Origin: an uncultured Clostridia bacterium
Lineage (GTDB): Bacteria; Bacillota; Clostridia; TANB77; CAG-465
DNA length: 18,953 bases
Assembly: GCA_934162655.1 (NCBI GenBank)
Contig: CAKPJL010000021.1
Coordinates: 1-18,953 of the forward strand
Direction: 5' to 3'
Shown: positions 1 through 7,140 of the stretch, one piece after another
Layout: each line of letters begins with the position of its first letter
Position numbering within the stretch: the first letter of the stretch is position 1
The notes under the pieces: generated by a model
Told to the model about the DNA's origin: nothing
The model's database searches: none
What the model saw: the letters and a program-made list of their open reading frames with translations, nothing else
Translations under genes and position numbers: made by a program

Positions 1-2
1 CT

Positions 3-275
3 TATATGTTTGCAAATATAATTATACCAGGAATTGCTTATAATAAAGTATTTGCGATAGTTTTTTCATATATAACTTGTGTTGTATTTTCTTTTATTAC
101 TTTAAAACTAAGCAAAAAGAAGATAAGATTATATTTAAAAGGAATTTTTACTTTACCATTTTTCATGGTGACTTGGATTCCAATTAATATAATGTGCTTA
201 TTTGTAAAAGAAATTACTTGGGAAAAAATTAAACATACTAAAAAAATTGATATAGAAAGTATAATAAAATCATAG
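3..275 (+). CDS. C-terminal end of a membrane glycosyltransferase, family 2 type (partial)
   Basis: The frame is open to the window edge, so this is only the last ~90 codons of a gene that begins upstream. The fragment has two strongly hydrophobic stretches (about residues 4-32 and 44-66 of the visible part). It then has a short cytosolic-looking tail with the pattern W-x-P-I-N ... L-F-x-K ... W-E-K-I-x-H-T. That tail resembles the C-terminal end of processive membrane glycosyltransferases of family GT2 (BcsA/IcaA-like), where a final membrane helix is followed by W-P and then W-x-x-T/I-x-H-T. The catalytic domain lies outside the window, so substrate and product cannot be judged. It could be another polytopic membrane protein, and the family call is an inference from the tail alone. 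Confidence 0.5.
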   Translation, partial: YMFANIIIPGIAYNKVFAIVFSYITCVVFSFITLKLSKKKIRLYLKGIFTLPFFMVTWIPINIMCLFVKEITWEKIKHTKKIDIESIIKS

Positions 276-300
276 AAAAATACTTGCATATTTTTTCTAT
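272..300 (+). terminator. Possible weak AT-only hairpin after the glycosyltransferase, overlapping the spoVS promoter
   Basis: Positions 272-282 pair with 289-300 (9 bp, one bulge, 2 bp) around a six-base loop, and the 3' arm is T-rich. The stem has one G-C pair. It could be a weak terminator for the upstream gene, but it also encloses the -35 box of the next promoter, so its role is uncertain. Confidence 0.3.
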
Positions 301-312
301 ATTAAGTATAAT
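284..312 (+). promoter_or_regulatory. Predicted housekeeping-type promoter of spoVS
   Basis: TTGCAT (284-289), a 17-base spacer and TATAAT (307-312), placed 38 bases before the spoVS start codon. This is a vegetative SigA-type pattern. In Bacillus subtilis spoVS is expressed from SigH, but I do not see a convincing SigH site here. Confidence 0.65.
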
Positions 313-350
313 AGTTTTATACGAAGGATAAATATGGGAGGTAAAATAAT

Positions 351-614
351 ATGGATATATTAAAGGTTTCTTCAAAGTCAAGTCCTAATTCAGTTGCAGG
401 AGCAATTGCAGGGCTTGTAAAAGAAAATGGGAGAGTAGAAATGCAAGCAATAGGTGCAGGTGCAATAAACCAAGCTGTTAAAGCTGTTGCAATAGCAAAA
501 GGATTTGTTGCTCCAACAGGTGTTGATCTTGTTTGTTCACCAGTATTTACTGATGTTTCAATTGGGGAAGAGGATAAAACTGGTATAAAATTTATAGTAG
601 AAACTAAGTTATAA
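351..614 (+). CDS. spoVS: Stage V sporulation protein S (SpoVS)
   Basis: An 87-residue protein, the normal size for the family. It carries the highly conserved SpoVS core: K-V-S-x-K-S-S-P-N-S-V-A-G near the N-terminus, I-G-A-G-A-I-N-Q-A-V-K-A-V-A-I-A at residues 34-49, and G-F-V-A-P-T-G-V-D-L. SpoVS is a small Alba-like-fold protein needed in Bacillus for passage beyond stage V and coat assembly, and it also influences early septation. Its biochemical role is not settled. GGGAGG (336-341) lies nine bases before the ATG, which fixes the start. The gene is monocistronic, with its own promoter, and converges on the aspartokinase gene with only 19 bases between stop codons. Confidence 0.97.
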   Translation: MDILKVSSKSSPNSVAGAIAGLVKENGRVEMQAIGAGAINQAVKAVAIAKGFVAPTGVDLVCSPVFTDVSIGEEDKTGIKFIVETKL

Positions 615-616
615 AA

Positions 617-650
617 TAATAGCAGAAACATTTTTAAGTTTCTGCTATTA
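617..650. terminator. Shared hairpin terminator between convergent spoVS and aspartokinase
   Basis: A perfect 13-bp stem (617-629 with 638-650) around an eight-base loop lies between the convergent genes and covers the last codons of the aspartokinase gene. On the minus strand it is followed by a short U-run (616-613). On the plus strand the downstream run is weak, so it looks stronger for the aspartokinase transcript but may serve both. Confidence 0.7.
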
Positions 651-1632
651 ACTTATTATGAAGACTTTTTAAAAATTCTTCAGAATTTTTAGTATCCGTA
701 ATTAGATGAATTGCAAGCTCTGAAAAAGTAATCATATATATCTTTGAATTAAGTTTGTTTGCAATTTGATATATATCTTTTGTTATATCTATATTTGATA
801 GCATCATTTCACCAATTATAGATATTTCAGTCAGTTCATCTTTTTTAGTTATCATTTTTATCTTACTTTTTTCTATATTTTCACCTTTTGAAGTGTCTTC
901 AATTATTGTTCCATTATTAGAATTATAACTTGATCTAGAATTTTTAATTTTTAGAGGAAGACTAAATTTTTTAGCTACCATAACAGAACGATTATGCATT
1001 ACTTTTGCTCCAGCAGATGAAGCTTCTATCATTTCATCGTAAGATATTTTTTTTATTAGCGAAGCATCACAAAATATTTTTGGATCAGTTGAAAAAACGC
1101 CGTCAATATCACTATAAATTTCACAAGATATTGCATTAAGTTTTGCAGCAAGGGCGGTAGCACTAAGATCACTACCACCACGTCCAAGTGTTGTTATATC
1201 TCCTAGTTTAGTTACACCCTGAAAGCCTGTAACGATAACAACTGAATTGCTTTCAAGAGCTTTTAATATATTTTGTTTATATATATCAATTATTTTTGCT
1301 TCTCCATATGTAGAATCTGTAAGAATTCCTGCTTGCCACCCTGTAAGTGGAGTAGACTTAATGTTTTGTTCATTTAACATCATACTAAGAAGAGCTGCAC
1401 TTTTCATCTCACCAGTTGCTAATAAAAAATCAAGTGATTTTTTATCCTGACTTTTTGTATAATATTTACTTAATTTTATTAGATTATCAGTAGTTTTTCC
1501 TTGTGCGGAAACAACAACTACTAGTTTTGCATCTTTGTTTTTGAGATAGTAATTTATTCTTTTACATATATTTTTTAATGCACTTTTATTACTAAGAGAT
1601 GAGCCACCATATTTTTGCACTATTATATTCAT
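634..1632 (-). CDS. Aspartokinase with a single ACT domain (short form)
   Basis: Phosphorylates aspartate to aspartyl-4-phosphate, the first step to lysine, threonine, methionine and diaminopimelate/dipicolinate. Residues 1-230 form the amino-acid-kinase domain with K-Y-G-G-S-S (7-12), G-F-Q-G, T-T-L-G-R-G-G-S-D (148-155), a D-G-V-F-S-T-D-P substrate segment and K-V-M-H-N-R-S. At 332 residues it is about 70 shorter than ordinary monofunctional enzymes (about 400). After the G-T-I-I segment only one ACT-like unit follows (about 262-328), ending in S-E-L-A-I-H ... L-H-N-K-L-I like a normal second ACT domain. The first, effector-binding ACT appears missing, so feedback control probably differs. 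An in-frame ATG lies five codons upstream (1647), but GGTGA sits six bases before the chosen ATG and the predicted transcript would start almost on the upstream one. The leader is too short for a lysine riboswitch. Confidence 0.9.
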   Translation of the reverse strand: MNIIVQKYGGSSLSNKSALKNICKRINYYLKNKDAKLVVVVSAQGKTTDNLIKLSKYYTKSQDKKSLDFLLATGEMKSAALLSMMLNEQNIKSTPLTGWQAGILTDSTYGEAKIIDIYKQNILKALESNSVVIVTGFQGVTKLGDITTLGRGGSDLSATALAAKLNAISCEIYSDIDGVFSTDPKIFCDASLIKKISYDEMIEASSAGAKVMHNRSVMVAKKFSLPLKIKNSRSSYNSNNGTIIEDTSKGENIEKSKIKMITKKDELTEISIIGEMMLSNIDITKDIYQIANKLNSKIYMITFSELAIHLITDTKNSEEFLKSLHNKLIAET

Positions 1633-1655
1633 ATCGATATTCACCATCCTAATGT

Positions 1656-1685
1656 ATTGTATGAACTTTTTTAATTAATTGTGAA
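1656..1685 (-). promoter_or_regulatory. Predicted promoter of the aspartokinase gene
   Basis: Read on the minus strand: TTCACA (1685-1680), an 18-base spacer, TACAAT (1661-1656). Transcription would begin close to position 1648, leaving a very short leader and favouring the start codon at 1632. Confidence 0.5.
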
Positions 1686-1715
1686 ATTTAGTAATAGTAA
1701 CTTTGGCAATTTTTG

Positions 1716-1743
1716 TTGAAAAAATAAAATTATATGATATAAT
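1716..1743 (+). promoter_or_regulatory. Predicted promoter of ftsY
   Basis: TTGAAA (1716-1721), a 16-base spacer and a perfect TATAAT (1738-1743), about 38 bases before the ftsY start. It lies back to back with the aspartokinase promoter, so 1648-1777 is a divergent promoter region. Confidence 0.65.
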
Positions 1744-1780
1744 TTAGTAATAAAGCAATTTGTGAAAGAGGAGATATATG

Positions 1781-2686
1781 ATGCTATCAAAATTAAAAGA
1801 GAATTTAAAGAAAACTAAAGAAAATCTTAATATAAAGTTAAGCAATATATTTGCAAATAAAAAAGATATAGAAGAGATTTTAGAACAGTTAGAAGAAACT
1901 TTAATACTATCTGATGTTGGAGCTATGACTAGTGCTAAAATATGTGATGAGGTAAGAGAAGGATTAAAATTGCAACAAGACAAATCAGAAGAAGCTATAA
2001 AAAATTTGATAAAAAAGTCTATGGTAGATATTTTAAATAGTAGTAATTCTAGTGATGAAAAAGACGATACACCATCAAGAGAAGTATTACTAATTGTTGG
2101 AGTAAATGGAGTTGGGAAAACTACTTCAATTGGTAAAATAACAAATCTTTATAAAAAGCAAGGGAAGAAAGTCCTTTTATGTGCAGCTGATACTTTTAGA
2201 GCAGGGGCAATAGAACAACTTGATATATGGGCAAAAAGAAATGATGTAGATATAGTGCTTGGTGCAGAAGGACAAGACCCATCTTCTGTTATATATGAGG
2301 CAACTAAAAAGTTTAGTCAAGATAAATCTTATGACATACTAATATGTGATACGGCAGGTAGACTTCACAATAAGGTAAATTTAATGGCAGAGCTAGAAAA
2401 AATGAATAGAATAATAGATAAAAACTCAAAAGACACTAATAAGAAAATATATATGGTACTTGATGCAACAACTGGAACTAATGGAGCAGTTCAAGCCAAA
2501 AGCTTTTATGACAAAATAAGTCTTGATGGTATAATACTTACTAAACTTGATTCTACTTCAAAGGGAGGAATAGTATTTACTATTATAAGTGAGTTAAAAA
2601 TTCCAATAAAGTATATTGGAACTGGTGAGCAAATAGATGATATAGAGGAATTTTCCCCTACATCATTTGTAGATTCAATTATATAA
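1781..2686 (+). CDS. ftsY: Signal recognition particle receptor FtsY
   Basis: GTPase that receives SRP-ribosome complexes at the membrane and hands nascent membrane proteins to SecYEG. The N-terminal ~85 residues are a charged helical N domain (K-L-K-E-N-L-K-K-T ... E-E-I-L-E-Q-L-E-E-T-L-I-L-S-D-V-G). The G domain follows with G-V-N-G-V-G-K-T (P-loop, about 107-114), D-T-F-R-A-G-A-I-E-Q-L, D-T-A-G-R, T-K-L-D and G-T-G-E. At 301 residues it is a compact form without the acidic A domain of the E. coli protein. Two tandem ATGs occur (1778 and 1781). GAGGAG (1768-1773) is seven bases from the second, which I prefer. The gene is not in the smc-ftsY-ffh arrangement common in Bacillota; murB follows after ~43 bases. 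Confidence 0.96.
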   Translation: MLSKLKENLKKTKENLNIKLSNIFANKKDIEEILEQLEETLILSDVGAMTSAKICDEVREGLKLQQDKSEEAIKNLIKKSMVDILNSSNSSDEKDDTPSREVLLIVGVNGVGKTTSIGKITNLYKKQGKKVLLCAADTFRAGAIEQLDIWAKRNDVDIVLGAEGQDPSSVIYEATKKFSQDKSYDILICDTAGRLHNKVNLMAELEKMNRIIDKNSKDTNKKIYMVLDATTGTNGAVQAKSFYDKISLDGIILTKLDSTSKGGIVFTIISELKIPIKYIGTGEQIDDIEEFSPTSFVDSII

Positions 2687-2729
2687 AAATATTTCATATA
2701 ATACATTAAGATTTTTAGGAGGAAGAATT

Positions 2730-3641
2730 TTGGAAAAATATAAGGAAATTGAAAGTATTGTTGATAGTTCGTGTGTTAAATACAAAGAGGAAATGAAAAA
2801 ACACACTACAATGAAGGTAGGAGGGGTAGCAGATGTACTAGTAGAGCCCACTAGTAAGCAAGATATAATAAATGTTATAAAATTTGCAAAAAAGAATAAC
2901 ATAAAGTATTATTTACTTGGAAAAGGAAGTAATATGGTGGTAGCAGATGAAGGAATTGATGGAATTGTAATTATGATTTCTTCTAAATTTTCTTCTATAA
3001 AAGTAGAAGGAAATGAAATAATAGCATCAGCTGGTGCTAGTATGCCACTTGTTGCAATAGAAGCTAAAAAGAATTCTCTTACTGGATTTGAATTTGCATG
3101 TGGAATTCCAGGAACAATAGGTGGAGGTATTAAAATGAATGCCGGTGCTTATGGTGGTGAGATAGCAGACATAGTTTCTGAAATTACTTATTTAGATGAA
3201 AACTGTAATATTTTAAAGATTAATAAAGATGAGGCAAAGTTTGGTTATAGAGACAGTATTTTTAAAAGAAATGATAAATTAGTTATACTTGAAGCTAGAT
3301 TTTCATTAAAAAAAGGAGATATATCAGAAATATCAAAAAAAATGGAAGAAAATAACTTATCAAGAAGAACTAAACAGCCAATAGATATGCCTAATTCTGG
3401 GAGTGTATTTAAAAGACCAGAGGGACACTATGTTGGACCAATGATAATAGATTGTGGCCTTCAAGGCGTTAGTATTGGGGGAGCACAAGTGTCTAAAAAA
3501 CATGCTGGATTTATTGTAAATACAGGTGATGCAACATGCAAAGATATAAAAGAGCTTATTAGTCTTATACAACAAAAAGTAGAAGAAAAATTTAGTGTAA
3601 AGCTAGAAACTGAAATACAGTTTATTGGAGGAAATAGTTAA
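2730..3641 (+). CDS. murB: UDP-N-acetylenolpyruvoylglucosamine reductase MurB
   Basis: FAD enzyme that reduces UDP-GlcNAc-enolpyruvate to UDP-MurNAc with NADPH, the second committed step of peptidoglycan synthesis, in the cytosol. It has the FAD-binding motifs T-T-M-K-V-G-G (26-32) and L-G-K-G-S-N-M-V (63-70), G-I-P-G-T-I-G-G-G-I-K-M-N-A-G-A-Y-G-G, Y-R-D-S (173-176), N-S-G-S-V-F-K with the proton-donor Ser at 225, and a closing L-E-T-E-I-Q-F-I-G with the conserved Glu. Length 303 and the gap pattern fit the type II, Gram-positive form. The start is TTG, seven bases after AGGAGG (2717-2722); no ATG nearby fits. The gene is probably cotranscribed with ftsY and with the YvcK-family gene that follows immediately. 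Confidence 0.96.
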   Translation: MEKYKEIESIVDSSCVKYKEEMKKHTTMKVGGVADVLVEPTSKQDIINVIKFAKKNNIKYYLLGKGSNMVVADEGIDGIVIMISSKFSSIKVEGNEIIASAGASMPLVAIEAKKNSLTGFEFACGIPGTIGGGIKMNAGAYGGEIADIVSEITYLDENCNILKINKDEAKFGYRDSIFKRNDKLVILEARFSLKKGDISEISKKMEENNLSRRTKQPIDMPNSGSVFKRPEGHYVGPMIIDCGLQGVSIGGAQVSKKHAGFIVNTGDATCKDIKELISLIQQKVEEKFSVKLETEIQFIGGNS

Positions 3642-3642
3642 G

Positions 3643-5160
3643 ATGAAAACAATATTAGAATGGTTAAAGCCGGGAGCAAGAGTAAAAAGATATATGATAC
3701 TTCAAATAGTTTCAGTAGCTGTTCTTACTTACTGCTTAGTTACTTTATTTTCAACTTATGATTTAGAGCCTAAAATGCTTATAGCCTATATTATACTTTT
3801 GACACTATCTATATTTGGTGCTTTATTTTCATTTATAGTAGCACAAAAAAATATATTATATGTGTCACTTAAAAATATATCTAGAAAGAATAAAAACTTA
3901 AAGGTCAGAAAACTTTTATATTTTGATCCAAGACTTAAAAAAGCACCAAAAGTTGTTGTAATTGGTGGGGGGAGTGGACTTTCTTATGTACTTAAAGGTT
4001 TAAAAGAATTTACATCAAATATTACTGCAATTGTAAATGTATCAGAAGATGATCTTAGTTTAAGCACCGCAATGACACCAAAAGAGACTTTAACGCCAGG
4101 AGATATAAGAAAATGTGTTGCTGCACTTTCAACATCAGAGGCAGAAGTTTCAAAATTACTAATGTACAAAAATCCAGAGCTTAATTTAAAAAGTCACTCT
4201 GTTGGAAATTTAATAATATCTTCATTAATAGATATTACTGGCAGTTTTTCAAAAGCTATTTTACAACTTTCAGAAATATTTAATTTACAAGGGAATATAT
4301 ATCCTGTAACAACTGACAATTTAGAACTTTGTGCTGGATTTGAAAATGGAGAAATAATTGTAGGTAAGGAAAATATTATATCTAGAACAAAAAAATCTAG
4401 TGGCCAAATTAAGCAAATATTTTTAAAAGATGGAAATATAAAGTCATCTGCTGAAGTTATAGATGCAATAAAGACTGCAAACATTATTGTTTTTGGACCA
4501 GGTGAACTGTATACATCTATTCTTTCAAATCTACTTATAGAGGATGTGTCAAAAGCTATATTAAAAAGTAGAGCAAAAAAAGTTTATGTGTCTAATATTA
4601 TGAATCAACCTGGACAAACTGCTGGATATACACTTGCAAGATATATAAACGAACTTGAAAGATATATAGGGAAACATGTTCTAGATTACGCTATCGTAAA
4701 TAATGGTGTTATAACAGAGGAAATGATGAAAGATTTTAATCAAGAAGAATCATATCCTGTAAAGATAGACTTAGAAAATATTCAAAATAGAGCAATATCT
4801 GTAATAAAAGAAGATTTGGTACTTACAGCACCAGGTAGTATTATACATGATAGTGACAGACTTGCAGAGATAATTATGGCTATTACAAAGTCTAAAAAAA
4901 TAGGGAAGTTAAACATAGTAAAAATAAAAAGAAAACACATGGAAAATGAGAGAAAGATAAGATCAAAATATAAAAATTCTAAAATAAAGATAAAGAAACC
5001 TACTAGCTCTTGTGGAAGCAAAAAAAGAGCTAATGCAACATCAACAGATAAAGCAAAAACTCAAAGAGAAAACAGCATTATGAATATGTTTGATAAAATA
5101 AAAAGTAAGGCAGAATATTTAAAAAAGGAAACTAGTTCAAAAGATAAAATGTCAAAATAA
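3643..5160 (+). CDS. yvcK: YvcK/CofD-family protein (GlmR/MgfK-like), membrane-anchored, with divergent substrate loop
   Basis: Family members bind UDP-GlcNAc and are needed for wall synthesis and shape on gluconeogenic carbon sources. This 505-residue protein has an N-terminal extension with two membrane helices (about 18-38 and 45-67). A CofD-like Rossmann domain follows: V-V-V-I-G-G-G-S-G-L (104-113), N-I-T-A-I-V, P-G-D-I-R (152-156), H-S-V-G-N-L and G-P-G-E-L-Y-T-S-I. The C-terminal ~75 residues are a Lys/Ser-rich, probably disordered tail. The usual D-D-G-G-S-S-G-R-L loop after N-I-T-A-I-V-x-V is replaced by E-D-D-L-S-L-S-T-A without change of length. The ATG is one base after the murB stop. 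GGAGG (3627-3631) is eleven bases upstream, slightly far, so translation is probably coupled to murB. Neither rapZ nor whiA, the usual partners, is beside it. Confidence 0.88.
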   Translation: MKTILEWLKPGARVKRYMILQIVSVAVLTYCLVTLFSTYDLEPKMLIAYIILLTLSIFGALFSFIVAQKNILYVSLKNISRKNKNLKVRKLLYFDPRLKKAPKVVVIGGGSGLSYVLKGLKEFTSNITAIVNVSEDDLSLSTAMTPKETLTPGDIRKCVAALSTSEAEVSKLLMYKNPELNLKSHSVGNLIISSLIDITGSFSKAILQLSEIFNLQGNIYPVTTDNLELCAGFENGEIIVGKENIISRTKKSSGQIKQIFLKDGNIKSSAEVIDAIKTANIIVFGPGELYTSILSNLLIEDVSKAILKSRAKKVYVSNIMNQPGQTAGYTLARYINELERYIGKHVLDYAIVNNGVITEEMMKDFNQEESYPVKIDLENIQNRAISVIKEDLVLTAPGSIIHDSDRLAEIIMAITKSKKIGKLNIVKIKRKHMENERKIRSKYKNSKIKIKKPTSSCGSKKRANATSTDKAKTQRENSIMNMFDKIKSKAEYLKKETSSKDKMSK

Positions 5161-5177
5161 AGGAAGGGAATATAATT

Positions 5178-6998
5178 TTGTATAAGTATACTTGTGGTAT
5201 TGATAGTAATAAAGATTTAGGAAATGTTAATTTTTATTTAAGTGATAATAACAGCTCTAGTTTAAGTTTAAACGGTGTAATGGAAGCTAGAAAACCATCT
5301 CAAGGGCTATATATAAATAACTCTAATGTTTTGTTACTTAATTTTAGTGAAACACTAGAAAATGCAGATAAAATTTACAAATTAACAAATTATTCTACTA
5401 ATGTATCTAGCTTTAACCCAAGTGAATTTATAAAAGAGGTAGATCTTGAAAAGAACAAAATTTCATATAACTTTTGTGATGAAATAAAAATGCAAAAAAG
5501 TATGGCTTTTGATAAATCTAACTCCATACTACAAGTAAAGTATAGAATCGAAAATTTAAGTCAAAGCAAAGCAGAATTTTTGTTGTATCCTTTGGTAACA
5601 TGCAGAGATTTCCTTAACATGAAAAGAGAAAATATGCTTAAATTTAACCAAAGAAAGACAGAAAAAGGTATTATTTTAAATTTAAGTATTACTAGCAATA
5701 TAAATTTAATAATGAAATCAAATGAACTAAAATATACAAAAGAAGTATTAAATGCATGTAATATAGTTCATTCTTATGTAGATAGCAATGCAAATAAAAA
5801 AGAAATTATAGAAGATGTACAACGACCAGGAGTATTTAAATGTTCAATAAAAAAAGGAGAAGTAAAAGAAGTAAGTATTTATATTTCTACCAAGGAGTTT
5901 GAATTAGATAATATATCAAAAAAAGATTTATTTTTAGAGCAAGAAAAATATAATGAAAAACTGTTAAAAAATATTGAAAAAGAATATGTTGAGCTAAGAG
6001 ATTTAGTTTTAGGAATTAGCAAATGTAATATGGATTCAAAGCTAATATCATCCTTGCCTTATACACTAGAAGATTCTAAAATAGATATCAAAAAAAATGA
6101 AATGAGAATTGACCAGATAATCAATTCTATAAAAGATGTTACGGATATAGTAAGAGCAATAGAAGGTCAGTATTTATTACTTGGAAAAGTTAAGGAAGCA
6201 AAAGTTGTTTTAATTAAGATAAGAAGGTATATAAAAGAAATAGAAGCATTAAAATTAGAAGACATGTATGCATTAAAGGAAATAACATTACTTAAATTAT
6301 GGTTTGTAGAGAGTATAAATAGACTTTATACAAAAGATAGTGAGATAGCCGTTTTTGTCCCACAAATTAAAGAAATTATATTTGATACTATAAATAGTAA
6401 AAATAGGGAATTAATATTAGAAGATTTGGAATGTGTATGTCTTATATATAATGCATTAAAAATATACGAAAATATGACAAGTGCAGGCCTTGGTGAAGAG
6501 ATAGTAGCATATAACACTTACAAAAAAATAGAGAGCTTGTTAGAAGATGAATTTTTTATAAAAGATAAAAATATTTTAAAATCAAACCTTAGGGACTATG
6601 AAGAGGTAGCAAATATTTCTATGCTATATTCGATTAGCCTTTCATATCCATGCATAATAGGTAATATGAAAATGAAAATATTAGATACAATATTTAAAGA
6701 ATTATACACCCCTTATGGTCTAAGAGATGTAGCAAAAAATTCAGATAAGTATATAGGAAACATTTATCCGAAGTATATGGCTCATTTCTTAAAAGCAAAT
6801 TTTAGACAAAATGGTGTTACTAGGGCATCTCAAAAATTAGCATATAATTTAGTAAAAGAATTGCTTCAAGATGTATCTAAATATGAAAATGGCGGAGTAA
6901 AAAAAATATATAACGATAATGGTATAAATGTAGATAGTATTGGATATGATGTGTTAACAAATGCAGAAATGATAAGGGTATATAATATGCTTGTTTAA
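5178..6998 (+). CDS. Glycogen-debranching-enzyme-like protein, predicted catalytically inactive
   Basis: A 606-residue soluble protein with no signal peptide. Residues 1-245 resemble the N-terminal beta-sandwich domain of bacterial amylo-alpha-1,6-glucosidases: A-R-K-P-S-Q-G-L-Y (compare T-R-R-Y-H-G-L-L), Y-P-L-V-T-C-R-D-F (compare R-P-L-V-A-x-R-D-F) and I-E-D-V-Q-R-P-G-V-F ... K-K-G-E (compare E-D-L-x-x-P-G-F). Residues 265-606 resemble the alpha/alpha-barrel, ending in G-N-I-Y-P-K-Y and a G-Y-D-V-L-T-N-A-E-M-I-R tail (compare G-T-V-W-P and G-C-x-Q-A-W-S-V-A-E-x-L-R). The W-G-R-D-T and Q-A-W-S signatures are gone, so hydrolysis is unlikely; glycan binding or scaffolding is possible. The start is TTG, eight bases after GGGA (5166-5169). 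It lies 17 bases after the YvcK gene in the same operon. Family call is by remembered motifs only. Confidence 0.65.
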   Translation: MYKYTCGIDSNKDLGNVNFYLSDNNSSSLSLNGVMEARKPSQGLYINNSNVLLLNFSETLENADKIYKLTNYSTNVSSFNPSEFIKEVDLEKNKISYNFCDEIKMQKSMAFDKSNSILQVKYRIENLSQSKAEFLLYPLVTCRDFLNMKRENMLKFNQRKTEKGIILNLSITSNINLIMKSNELKYTKEVLNACNIVHSYVDSNANKKEIIEDVQRPGVFKCSIKKGEVKEVSIYISTKEFELDNISKKDLFLEQEKYNEKLLKNIEKEYVELRDLVLGISKCNMDSKLISSLPYTLEDSKIDIKKNEMRIDQIINSIKDVTDIVRAIEGQYLLLGKVKEAKVVLIKIRRYIKEIEALKLEDMYALKEITLLKLWFVESINRLYTKDSEIAVFVPQIKEIIFDTINSKNRELILEDLECVCLIYNALKIYENMTSAGLGEEIVAYNTYKKIESLLEDEFFIKDKNILKSNLRDYEEVANISMLYSISLSYPCIIGNMKMKILDTIFKELYTPYGLRDVAKNSDKYIGNIYPKYMAHFLKANFRQNGVTRASQKLAYNLVKELLQDVSKYENGGVKKIYNDNGINVDSIGYDVLTNAEMIRVYNMLV

Positions 6999-7008
6999 TA
7001 GTTTTATT

Positions 7009-7050
7009 GATAGCTTTAGTTTTATAACTATAAGCTATCTTTTTATTTTT
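7009..7050 (+). terminator. Strong intrinsic terminator after the debranching-enzyme-like gene
   Basis: Stem GATAGCTT (7009-7016) with AAGCTATC (7032-7039), a one-base bulge, five further pairs and a four-base loop, followed by a T-rich tail (7040-7050). It ends the ftsY-murB-yvcK operon. Confidence 0.9.
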
Positions 7051-7075
7051 AATTTCTAAAAATTGTAAAAAAATA

Positions 7076-7104
7076 TTGTATTATTTTGCATATTGTAATA
7101 TAAT
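7076..7104 (+). promoter_or_regulatory. Predicted promoter of the lipid kinase operon
   Basis: TTGTAT (7076-7081), a 17-base spacer and TATAAT (7099-7104), 36 bases before the lipid-kinase start codon and just downstream of a strong terminator. Confidence 0.65.
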
Positions 7105-7140
7105 TTAGTAGTATAAATGCCACTTATAGGAGAAATAAAA

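Noticed and set aside
334..363. Nine-codon frame starting upstream of and overlapping the spoVS start, with an AAGGA before it.
   Set aside because: Very short, its ATG merges with the real spoVS ribosome site, and such frames are common by chance in AT-rich DNA.
1633..1660. Possible lysine riboswitch before the aspartokinase gene.
   Set aside because: The predicted leader is only some tens of bases; an L-box needs about 170 structured bases and none are present.
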